From: Streptomyces sp. NRRL B-24484
GTDB lineage: Bacteria > Actinomycetota > Actinomycetes > Streptomycetales > Streptomycetaceae
Assembly: GCF_000717715.1 (NCBI RefSeq)
Contig: NZ_JOAI01000059.1
Location: forward strand, 1 to 54,876
Reading direction: 5' to 3'
DNA: 54,876 bases
Shown: positions 1 through 7,339 of the stretch, in pieces
Layout of the letters: the number at the start of each line of letters is the position of its first letter
How positions within the stretch are numbered: the stretch's first letter is position 1
The notes under the pieces: generated by a model
What the model saw: the letters and a program-made list of their open reading frames with translations, nothing else
The model's database searches: none
What the model was told of the DNA's origin: nothing
Program-made: the position numbers and the translations under genes

Positions 1-634
1 CCGAGCCGACGAAGACGCCCTTGCCGGTGCCGGTCGCGTTGGTGGTCTGCACCTGCTCGTGGGTGGAGAGGACCTCGCCGCTCGCGGCGTCGGTGACCAC
101 CACCTGGCTGCTGGGGGTGCCGTCGGCGCGGACACCCTCGACGGTGGTGCGGTGCGCGAGTCTCGGGGTGCCGGAGGCCGCCCACACCACCAGCTGCGCC
201 GTCCCGGGCCGGTCGACCGAGACGAGGGCGGGCTCGTCGCCGTCCGGGACGTTGACAGTGGCGGCGACGGCTTCGTGTGCCTTGGAGGCGGCCTGGGCGG
301 CGGTGAGCTTCGGGGTGAGCGAGGCGGGTGCGACCCGGCCGGCAACGGCGCGGTCGGCGGAGCGTATGGCGCCCTGCGCGCTCTGGTGGACGATCAGGTC
401 CCCGCCCAGGACGGGCAGGCCGGCGAAGGTGCGCTCGTAGCGCACATGGCGGGTGCCGTCGGGGTCGACGACCGTGTCCTTCACGATCAGTTGTTCCTGG
501 CCGGAGAGGCCCAGGGCGCGGGCCGTTGCCACGGGCGCCGGCGCGGCGTGGGCCGATCCGGCACTGACCTGGATCGCACCGGTCAGGACGGTCGAGGCGG
601 ACAGAACGGCTCCGACGGCGAGCTTTCGCTTCAT
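1..634 (-). CDS. M4 (thermolysin-like) metalloprotease, N-terminal part; truncated by the window edge
   Basis: Reading leftward from ATG at 634 gives a signal peptide of about 30 residues (starts MKRKLAVGAVL, ends near SAHA). An FTP-type propeptide region follows (YERTFAGLPVLGGDLIVH, about residues 65-85), then a PepSY-like stretch and the segment TGTGKGVFVGS that usually precedes the mature M4 catalytic domain. The zinc-binding HExxH domain lies beyond base 1, so activity cannot be judged. A purine-rich ribosome-binding site (GGAAGGAA) lies just upstream of the start. The family comprises secreted, zinc-dependent neutral proteases made as inhibited zymogens. Family assignment is confident from the prodomain; peptidase specificity is unknown. 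Confidence 0.85.
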   Translation of the reverse strand, partial: MKRKLAVGAVLSASTVLTGAIQVSAGSAHAAPAPVATARALGLSGQEQLIVKDTVVDPDGTRHVRYERTFAGLPVLGGDLIVHQSAQGAIRSADRAVAGRVAPASLTPKLTAAQAASKAHEAVAATVNVPDGDEPALVSVDRPGTAQLVVWAASGTPRLAHRTTVEGVRADGTPSSQVVVTDAASGEVLSTHEQVQTTNATGTGKGVFVGS

Positions 635-1970
635 TCGGTTCCTTCCGTGATGGACCGCGGGTGCGCGGTCGGACCGGTTCCGCGGCGCCGGGTCGGCGCC
701 GGCTGAGGGCGGAGCCGGTTGAGGGGGAGTTGACTGAGAGGGCTGATGTTGGCGCTGGTTGAGGGCGGCTGAGGGCGGAGCGGGCGCCGGCATGGTGCCT
801 CGGCCACCGGCCTGCAACCGCCGCCGATGGGCGAGCCGGACGGTAGGGCGCACTGCTCGGCCGGAATCATGGCGAAGCATCAGGCAGCCCGGAAAGGCCG
901 GAAACATGAATGGCGGAATTTCGCCAGAGTGGTCGGCTTTCCCGTCACATTTTGTGCGGGAATTTCTGAGCCGATATCTGCTGGCAGATCGGTCCGTGGC
1001 CGGTCCGTTCCGCCCGTGTGCCGTAATCCGGCTCCGGCGTGCGGGCGATGTGGGTTGCGCGGCGCTGGTTGCGCAGTCTCGCCACGTATTGACACTTGTC
1101 GCCGCGAAATTGCTTCGGTAAGGGGACGGAGTGCAATCCGGGGGAGCCGGGAATTCATTTCCGGGCATAGCTCGGCGGCGAATGCCTCATTGGCGTCCGC
1201 CGCGGTGCGGGCCGGATCCGTCCCCTCAGGGCGGGTGACGGCACGGGCCCTACCTGAATGAGCGCCCATCGGCCCGGTGGTGTCACACCCGTGCTGCGGG
1301 CACCCGCCGAAGGCGGTGATCCGCGGCGCTCGACTCTGCCGCGTCGGCCGACCGGATGCTCGACATGTCACGGCCGACGTTCTCCGGGCGGAGGTCGATC
1401 GGCAGGCCGGGCGCCGCGCGGCACACGGTGGCAGGGCCCTTCACGATGTGGTGCCGAAAGCAGGGGGCCGTGGGAGGTTCCGAATGCGGTCCACCCGGGA
1501 TGCCGGAGGGGGTGCGTGGGGCGGCTGCCGCCCGGCGGCGGGAGAGCGTGCCCGGTGAGCAAGAGGCCAGAGCCCTGAGTCGGAGCCCGGAGCTCCGAGT
1601 GGTCGGCCCCGGGCAGGGTCGGCCCGCGTCCGCAGGGGATGCGGAGCACCGGCTGTTCCGCGGGTCCGCCGAAGTGGTCCGCGGGGTGGGGATGGCGGTG
1701 AGGCGTAGCGTCTGGGGGCTGGTCCGCTCGGTTCGTGGAGCGAGAGTGCCAGTTGTCACCGCGGTGAGTGCAGTAACCATCCGGGTCCGCGACGGGGTGG
1801 TGCAACTGCGCTGGGCTCTGCGGTTGCTGACAGGGAATCGCGCTGGCCGCCTGGCCGGACGGCGAGGCGGTGGTCGCCGGTGGCCCCGGGGGCGTCACAT
1901 CCGCCGCGGGTGTACAGGAATGTGACGGCCCTTGAGCCCTCCGAAGCCGCGAAGCGACTGCGGCAGTGCA
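635..1970. other. 1.3 kb stretch without a convincing gene
   Basis: Open frames exist on both strands (for example 1356-1925 plus and 880-1371 minus). Their third positions are not strongly GC-biased, no recognisable domain appears, and starts lack ribosome-binding sites. Bases about 865-1115 are clearly more AT-rich than the surroundings, as expected of a regulatory region. A TTGACA sits at 1090-1095 without a clear -10 partner. Next to the protease start there is a 7-bp hairpin (684-700, GGCGCCG/CGGCGCC), and GGCTGAGGGCGGAGC occurs twice (about 700 and 769). It may be a long leader or promoter region for the protease, or a decayed gene. Confidence 0.5.
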
Positions 1971-2678
1971 TCACTTCAGCGAGAAGGCGTCGGCGAGCAG
2001 GTCGATCTGGGTCGTGAGCAGCGTTTCCCCGGTGTGTCCCATGCCGGAGTAGTGGCCGGAGACCTCCAGGCCGATGGTGCCGTGCAGGGTGCTCCAGGCC
2101 AGGACGGTGCCGGTGAGTGCGGTGGCGACGGCCTCGGGGCCGTCGGGGGTGCTGGCCTTCACCCACGCGGCGACGGCCGCGTCCGCCGCGAGCCAGGCCC
2201 GCATCTGGGCGACCACGGGGGCGGTGGCGGAGGCCGGGGTGCCGACGGCGAAGACGTACAGGAAGGGCGTGAGGACGGCCCGGGCGCTCGCCAGCGTCTC
2301 GGGCGGCGCGGTGTAGCCGGGCGTCGGGGTGCCCTGGATCAGCAGGTAGCGGTGCGGCTCCGCGACGGCCCAGCCGCGGTAGGCGGTGGCCAGTGCGTGC
2401 AGCCGGGCGCGCGGGCCGGTGCCCGGGTCGGGGGCCGTCTCGACGGCTGCGGCGGCGTCCTCGTAGGCGTCCGCGATGAGGGCGCCGAGCAGCTCGTCCC
2501 GGCTGGCGAAGTAGCGGTACAGCGCGGGCCCGGACATGCCGAGCTCCTTGGCGATCTTCACCAGGGCGAGGGCGGCCGTGCCGCCCTCGGCCAGCTGTCG
2601 CAGTGCGACCTCCTTGATCTCGGCGCGGGTCTGCTCCCGGTAGCGGGCGCGCGGGCCGGTCGTGCGGGCCTCCGCCAT
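1971..2678 (-). CDS. TetR-family transcriptional regulator
   Basis: A 235-residue protein with an N-terminal TetR helix-turn-helix at about residues 15-60 (IAKELGMSGPALYRYFASRDELL), followed by an all-helical ligand and dimerisation domain of the WHG / TetR_C type. The ATG at 2678 is preceded by a strong GAGAGGAAGGGG ribosome-binding site. It is divergent from the NAD-dependent epimerase gene at 2851. The gap holds two palindromes, so it most likely represses the neighbour and perhaps itself. The ligand is unknown. Confidence 0.9.
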   Translation of the reverse strand: MAEARTTGPRARYREQTRAEIKEVALRQLAEGGTAALALVKIAKELGMSGPALYRYFASRDELLGALIADAYEDAAAAVETAPDPGTGPRARLHALATAYRGWAVAEPHRYLLIQGTPTPGYTAPPETLASARAVLTPFLYVFAVGTPASATAPVVAQMRAWLAADAAVAAWVKASTPDGPEAVATALTGTVLAWSTLHGTIGLEVSGHYSGMGHTGETLLTTQIDLLADAFSLK

Positions 2679-2707
2679 GGTGATCGCCCCTTCCTCTCGT
2701 TACTGAT

Positions 2708-2723
2708 TCTTGCTGGAGCAAGA
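2708..2723. promoter_or_regulatory. 16-bp perfect palindrome upstream of the TetR gene
   Basis: TCTTGCTGGAGCAAGA reads the same on both strands and lies 30 bp upstream of the TetR start. It is a possible autoregulatory site. Its sequence differs from the operator at 2772-2790. Confidence 0.45.
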
Positions 2724-2752
2724 GTCTCTCACGCGGTGAAGGCTCGTCGCGC

Positions 2753-2790
2753 TTGCGAGTGCTAATCGCAACAGTTACAGTCTATAACTG
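2753..2790 (+). promoter_or_regulatory. Promoter with overlapping TetR-type operator for the epimerase gene
   Basis: A sigma-70-type promoter can be read as TTGCGA (2753-2758), a 17-bp spacer and TACAGT (2776-2781). An inverted repeat CAGTTA-N7-TAACTG (2772-2777 and 2785-2790) covers the -10 box, so a repressor bound there would block RNA polymerase. The position between divergent TetR and oxidoreductase genes supports an operator role. Confidence 0.65.
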
Positions 2791-2850
2791 AAGCGAGAGG
2801 CGCTCGCCGAGGAAACGGTCCGTCCAGGCGGGCCGAGGAGAGGGGACACC

Positions 2851-3813
2851 ATGAACACCCAGGAGCAGCAGCTGCACGCGGTGCTCGGCGCCGGTCCGGC
2901 CGGTACGGCCCTCGCGGCGGAGCTCGCCCGCCGCGGCCACGCCGTCCGCCTGGTCGACCGTGCGGGGGAGGGCCCCACGCCGCAGGGTGTCGAGCGCCGC
3001 GCCGGCGACGTCTCGACCCCGGCCGGTGCGCTGGCGGCCGTCGAGGGCGCCGACGTCGTCTACCACTGCGTCAACGTCGCCTACCACCTGCAGGTCGAGC
3101 TGATGCCGCTGATCCAGCGGGCCGTGCTCGGCGCCGCCGAGACGATCGGCGCCCGCCTGGTCGTGCTGGACACCCTCTACCCGTACGGCCCGACCGGCGG
3201 CGCGCCGATGACCGAGCGCACGCCGTGGAACGCCGTCAGCCGCAAGGGTCGGATGCGGGCCGAGCTCGACGAGGCGTACCTGACCGCGCACCGCGAGGGC
3301 CGGGCGCGGGTGGTGCTCGGCCGGGCGGCGGACTTCGTCGGCCCCGGCGTGCTCAACTCCACCCTCGGCGGCGCCGTCTTCCCCGCCGCGCTCACCGGCG
3401 GCGAGGCGCTGGGCCTGGGGGACATCGACCTGCCGCACAGCCACACCGACATCCGCGACGTCGCCACCGGCCTCGCCACCCTCGGTGAGCACCCCGAGGC
3501 CGACGGCCGGGTCTGGCACCTCCCCACGGCACCCGCCCGGACGCCCCGCGAGATCCACGCCATGATCGAGGAGCGGACCGGCAAGCCGCTGAACGTCTCC
3601 GTGCTGGACGCCCCGCGCCCCTTCGGCCCCTTCGACGAGGTCTTCATGGCCGAGTACGCCGAGATGTTCTACCAGCACACCGAGCCGCAGGTGGTGGACT
3701 CCGGCGACTTCGAACGGGCCTTCGGCGTCACCCCGGTCCCGCTGGAGCGGACACTCGACGAGACCCTCGACTGGTACCGGGAGCTGCTGTCCGCCCACGC
3801 CCCGCGTCCCTGA
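2851..3813 (+). CDS. NAD-dependent epimerase/dehydratase (atypical SDR)
   Basis: A 320-residue Rossmann-fold protein. The glycine-rich dinucleotide-binding loop GAGPAGTALA lies at residues 13-22, and a basic residue after strand 2 (VRLVDR) hints at phosphate contact. The remainder fits extended or NmrA-like SDRs that act on sugars or small carbonyl compounds; the substrate cannot be told. ATG 2851 follows GAGGAGAGGGG. It stands alone downstream of a TetR-controlled promoter, suggesting induction by a compound sensed by that regulator. Confidence 0.85.
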   Translation: MNTQEQQLHAVLGAGPAGTALAAELARRGHAVRLVDRAGEGPTPQGVERRAGDVSTPAGALAAVEGADVVYHCVNVAYHLQVELMPLIQRAVLGAAETIGARLVVLDTLYPYGPTGGAPMTERTPWNAVSRKGRMRAELDEAYLTAHREGRARVVLGRAADFVGPGVLNSTLGGAVFPAALTGGEALGLGDIDLPHSHTDIRDVATGLATLGEHPEADGRVWHLPTAPARTPREIHAMIEERTGKPLNVSVLDAPRPFGPFDEVFMAEYAEMFYQHTEPQVVDSGDFERAFGVTPVPLERTLDETLDWYRELLSAHAPRP

Positions 3814-3850
3814 ACCCCGATCGCCCACCGGCCCCCGGGACCGCCGGACC

Positions 3851-3893
3851 GCTGCCGGACCGAGACCCGGCCCGCTGCCGGACCGAGACCCGG
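3851..3893 (+). repeat. Two 20-bp direct repeats, 23-bp period
   Basis: GCTGCCGGACCGAGACCCGG occurs at 3851-3870 and again at 3874-3893, just after the epimerase gene. No function can be assigned. Confidence 0.7.
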
Positions 3894-3988
3894 ACCGATG
3901 CCCGGCCCATGCTGGGCCCGGCCCCGGCGGCATCCCCGACAGCACCCCGCCCACGGGCGTCCGGACGGTTCGTCCAGATCCGGTTCAA

Positions 3989-4018
3989 CGGGCCCGCCGG
4001 CCACCGCCGGCGGGCCCG
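3989..4018. terminator. GC-rich hairpin, probable terminator after the epimerase gene
   Basis: A perfect 13-bp stem with a 4-nt loop (3989-4001 pairing with 4006-4018). There is no T-tract, which is common for terminators in high-GC actinobacteria. It lies 175 bp after the epimerase stop and about 55 bp before the kinase promoter. Confidence 0.55.
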
Positions 4019-4073
4019 GACCGTGCGGCCCGATCGTGATCTCCCGGCGGCACGGGCAGTCCGTCCCGCCCCC

Positions 4074-4079
4074 TACGAT
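4074..4079 (+). promoter_or_regulatory. -10 box (TACGAT) for a probably leaderless kinase mRNA
   Basis: TACGAT matches TANNNT and ends 7 nt before ATG 4087, so transcription would begin at or next to the start codon. There is no ribosome-binding site, and the earlier ATG (4078) overlaps the -10 box. Confidence 0.5.
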
Positions 4080-4086
4080 GACGGGC

Positions 4087-6054
4087 ATGAACACTGGGGG
4101 GCCGGAGACACGGCTCATCGACGGCCGTTTCGAACTGCTGCAGCGTCTCGGCGGCGGAGGCATGGGCCTGGTCTGGCGCGCCCGGGACAACGCCCTGGAG
4201 CGGGAGGTCGCGCTCAAGGAGGTCCGGCCGCCGGACCCGGCGATGCTCGCCGGCGACCCGGTCGCCGCCCAGGAGCTGCGCGAGCGCGTCCTGCGCGAGG
4301 CACGTGCGCTGGCCCGCCTCCAGCACCCGAACGTGGTGATCATCCACCACATCGTCGACACCCCCGAGCAGCAGCACCCCTGGCTGGTGATGGAGCTGGT
4401 CAGCGGCGGCAGCCTCGCCGACCGGCTCGTCCAGGGCCCGCTCACCGTCCCGGAGGCGGCCAGGATCGGCCGCGGCGTGCTGGCCGCCCTGCGCGCCGCG
4501 CACGCGGCCGGCATCCAGCACCGTGACGTCAAGCCCGGCAACGTCCTGCTGCGCACCGACGGCACACCCGTCCTCACCGACTTCGGCATCGCCGCCATGC
4601 AGGACGCGACGGCGCTCACCGCCACCGGCTCGCTCATCGGCTCGCCCGAGTACATCGCCCCCGAGCGCATCCGCGGCGGCACGGGCGACGCCTCCTCCGA
4701 CCTGTGGTCGCTCGGCATGATGCTGTACGTCGCGATCGAGGGCCACCACCCGCTGCGCCGCGGCACCACACTGGCCACCCTGGCGGCCGTCCTTGACGAG
4801 CCACTGCCGCCGCCGGTCCGCGGCGCCCAGCTCGGCCCGCTGCTCGGGGCCCTGCTCTCCCGGGACCCCGCGCTGCGGCCCGACGCCGAGATGCTCGACC
4901 GGCTGCTCGCCGCGGCCGAGCAGGGCGAGCCGGCCGCCGGTCCCGCCCACTGGGCGCCCACGGTCAAGGAGACCTTCAAGCAGCCCGGCCCGCCGGAGTC
5001 GACCTCGGGCTCCACCTCCCAGCCGGTGTTCGGCGCGCCCACGGGCGCCCCGACCGGTGCGCCCACCGGTGCGCCGGCGGGCTACGGCGTCCCGGCCGTC
5101 CCCGGGGCGTTCGGTGCACCGGCCGCCGGGTACGGCTACCCGCAGCCCTCGACCGGTCCCGTCGCCGGGTACGGCCACCCGCAGCAGCCCGCCGGCGGCT
5201 ACGGCTTCCCGCAGGCGCAGCCGCCGGCCGGTCCGAACGGGGGCGGCTACGGCTTCCCGCAGTCGCCGACCGGCGGCATGGGCGGGTACGGCCACCCGCA
5301 GTCGCCCACCGGCCCGACCGGCGCCTGGACGCCGCAGGACGGCCACCCGAACCGCCCGCCGGCCAACGCGTCGCGCGGCCGCACCGTGCTGATCACCGCC
5401 TCGGTGGCCGGCGCCGTGCTCGCCGGCGTGCTGGCCTGGAACAACCTCCAGGAGGACAAGGGCGGCACCGGCTCCAACGTCACCGGCACGGGCACCGGCA
5501 GCAGCGCCGCGGCCGGCACCACCGGCACCACCGGCACCACCGGTGCCACGGGGGCCACCGGGACGGGCACTCCCGCGGCCACCGCCACCAAGGCCGGTGG
5601 CAAGAACGCCGCACCCAAGGACCTGCTCTCCACCGACGGCGTCCGGGCGGTGGTCGACGCGATCAAGCCGGTCGCCGGCACCTCGATGATCAACGAGCTG
5701 ACGGTCTACCCCGAGTACGCGATCGCCGAGACCCCGAAGACCGACAACGCCAAGCTGTACGACCGGATCGACTACCGGAACGGCCACACCAGCAAGACCC
5801 CGGGCGGCAGCGTCATCGGCGACGACAAGCCGGTGGACCTGAACAGCTACGACTGGAGCATCATCCCGGGCCTCCTGCAGACGGCCAAGGACACGCTCAA
5901 GGTCCCCAACCCCACGAGCCGTTACCTGATCATCGGCCCGGACATGTTCGACGGGACGCCGACCATCCGGGTCTACCTCTCGGATGCCTACGGCAGCGGC
6001 TACCTCTCGGCGGACACCAAGGGCAACGTCTTCCGGACCTACCCGCACGAGTGA
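4087..6054 (+). CDS. Receptor-type Ser/Thr protein kinase with GYGxPQ-rich linker
   Basis: About 655 residues. An N-terminal Hanks-type kinase (about residues 13-270) shows the glycine loop RLGGGGMGLVW, catalytic HRDVKPGNVLL (about 145) and DFGIAAM (about 165). A Pro/Gly/Tyr-rich linker (about 315-425) repeats GYGxPQ units. One membrane span (TVLITASVAGAVLAGVLAW, about 435) and a Thr/Gly/Ala spacer lead to an extracytoplasmic domain of about 160 residues with no recognised fold. It is a PknB-like sensor kinase without PASTA repeats. ATG 4087 is preferred because the putative -10 box lies 7 nt upstream; ATG 4078 is the in-frame alternative. The ligand and substrates are unknown. Confidence 0.9.
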   Translation: MNTGGPETRLIDGRFELLQRLGGGGMGLVWRARDNALEREVALKEVRPPDPAMLAGDPVAAQELRERVLREARALARLQHPNVVIIHHIVDTPEQQHPWLVMELVSGGSLADRLVQGPLTVPEAARIGRGVLAALRAAHAAGIQHRDVKPGNVLLRTDGTPVLTDFGIAAMQDATALTATGSLIGSPEYIAPERIRGGTGDASSDLWSLGMMLYVAIEGHHPLRRGTTLATLAAVLDEPLPPPVRGAQLGPLLGALLSRDPALRPDAEMLDRLLAAAEQGEPAAGPAHWAPTVKETFKQPGPPESTSGSTSQPVFGAPTGAPTGAPTGAPAGYGVPAVPGAFGAPAAGYGYPQPSTGPVAGYGHPQQPAGGYGFPQAQPPAGPNGGGYGFPQSPTGGMGGYGHPQSPTGPTGAWTPQDGHPNRPPANASRGRTVLITASVAGAVLAGVLAWNNLQEDKGGTGSNVTGTGTGSSAAAGTTGTTGTTGATGATGTGTPAATATKAGGKNAAPKDLLSTDGVRAVVDAIKPVAGTSMINELTVYPEYAIAETPKTDNAKLYDRIDYRNGHTSKTPGGSVIGDDKPVDLNSYDWSIIPGLLQTAKDTLKVPNPTSRYLIIGPDMFDGTPTIRVYLSDAYGSGYLSADTKGNVFRTYPHE

Positions 6055-6205
6055 CCCGTCCGCGGACCGCGCACCTCCGGGCCCGCCCGAGGTCCGCGGC
6101 CGTCCGCGGTGACCCGCAGTACCGGCGACGGACCGCCGTGATCCACAGTGGGTTGCCGGGATCCGCTGCGGCAACGATGCGACCGGCCTCCGGCATGCCG
6201 GGGCG

Positions 6206-6222
6206 TGACCGTGGAACGGTCA
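6206..6222. promoter_or_regulatory. Inverted repeat TGACCGT-N3-ACGGTCA
   Basis: A perfect 7-3-7 inverted repeat 23 bp upstream of the small membrane protein start at 6246. A second palindrome, CCGGCATGCCGG, lies at 6190-6201. It may be an operator or a 5' leader hairpin. Confidence 0.4.
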
Positions 6223-6245
6223 TCCCCGACACACCGGAGGCCGTC

Positions 6246-6506
6246 ATGTCGACCACCCTCCCCCGCACATCCGCCCCGACCGCGGCCACCGCAGCCGAGA
6301 CCGGCACCGCCCGCCCGGAGGCGCCGGTGCCCGCCGTGCCGCCGACCGAGACCCCCGAGTGCGAGGCGTCCACCTGCCACGGGATCTCCCTGCCGGAGCC
6401 CGTCGAACTCCACGACGCCTGGCCCGGCTGGATCCCGATCGCGCTGATCGCCGTCCTGGTGATCGCCTGCGCCGGTTTCGCCGTGGCCCGGATCGCCGCC
6501 TTCTGA
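6246..6506 (+). CDS. Small single-span membrane protein, function unknown
   Basis: An 86-residue protein. The first 55 residues are a Thr/Ala/Pro-rich, probably disordered segment with two cysteines (TPECEASTCHG). A C-terminal transmembrane helix follows (GWIPIALIAVLVIACAGFAV). ATG 6246 follows GGAGG at good spacing; the upstream in-frame extension has poor codon bias and was left out. I do not recognise the family. A tail-anchored or N-out topology is possible. Confidence 0.7.
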   Translation: MSTTLPRTSAPTAATAAETGTARPEAPVPAVPPTETPECEASTCHGISLPEPVELHDAWPGWIPIALIAVLVIACAGFAVARIAAF

Positions 6507-6638
6507 GGGGCTTTCTGGCGGGCCGTCGACCGGCCCTGCTGCCGTCGTCCCGCCACCCCGCGGGCCGCGTCCGGTCCACGCCGTGACAGGCTGGGCCGGT
6601 CCGCCGCGACCCGCGCGGCGGCAGGCCCGAGGAGAGGC

Positions 6639-7235
6639 ATGGACACCCCGAAGCCGGTCGACGTCCCCGACGCCCAGTGGCTCAACCCGCCCGCGTCCGC
6701 CGTCCCCGACGGCGGCGCCCTGGTCGTCACCACCCGGGACCGCAGCGACTTCTGGCGCACCACCGGGTACGGCTTCGTCCGCGACGACGGCCACGCCCTG
6801 CTCGCCCCGCTGCCGGACGGCACCGCCGTGGAGGTCGCCTTCCTCGCGGACTTCGACACGCTCTACGACCAGGCCGGCGTGATGGTCAGAGTCGACGGGT
6901 CGACCTGGACGAAGGCGGGCGTCGAGATGTCCGACGGCGTGGCGCACCTCGGCGCCGTCGTCACCCGTGGCGTCTCCGACTGGTCGCTCTCGCCCGTCCC
7001 GGAGTGGCACGGCCGCGAGGTCACCGTTCGGGCCAGCCGCAGCGGCGACGCCCTCACCGTCCGCGCCCGCTGCGAGGACGGCCCCTGGCGGCTCGTCCGC
7101 TACGCCCCGCTCGCCCCGGACGCGCCCGCCACCGCCGGACCCTACTGCTGCTCCCCGCAGCGGGACGGACTGCAGGTCCGCTTCACCGCCTTCACCTTCG
7201 GCCCGGCCGACACCGCCCTGCACGCCGAGCACTGA
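6639..7235 (+). CDS. DUF1349 domain protein (concanavalin A-like fold)
   Basis: 198 residues matching the DUF1349/YesU-like family: [43 protein letters not shown] and a late RYAPL...[19 protein letters not shown] block. The fold is a beta-sandwich related to lectins and laminarinases, but the molecular role is uncharacterised. ATG 6639 follows GAGGAGAGG. It is a single gene, without signal peptide, hence cytoplasmic. Confidence 0.85.
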   Translation: MDTPKPVDVPDAQWLNPPASAVPDGGALVVTTRDRSDFWRTTGYGFVRDDGHALLAPLPDGTAVEVAFLADFDTLYDQAGVMVRVDGSTWTKAGVEMSDGVAHLGAVVTRGVSDWSLSPVPEWHGREVTVRASRSGDALTVRARCEDGPWRLVRYAPLAPDAPATAGPYCCSPQRDGLQVRFTAFTFGPADTALHAEH

Positions 7236-7327
7236 CCGCACTCCCCACGCGGCCCGCCGGGCCCGATCCGCCCGCACGGCCTGATCCGCGGCACAGCCGT
7301 ACGGCCCGAACTTCCCGGCGCAGCACC

Positions 7328-7333
7328 GATAAT
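7328..7333 (+). promoter_or_regulatory. -10 box (GATAAT) for a probably leaderless mRNA
   Basis: GATAAT ends 6 nt before GTG 7340, and no ribosome-binding site is present. This supports leaderless transcription and fixes the GTG as the start. Confidence 0.5.
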
Positions 7334-7339
7334 GACCAG

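Noticed and set aside
880..1371. Possible 163-residue minus-strand gene
   Set aside because: Crosses the AT-rich island, with codon use unlike neighbours and no motif.
1356..1925. Possible 189-residue plus-strand gene
   Set aside because: Weak third-position bias, no ribosome-binding site and no recognisable domain.
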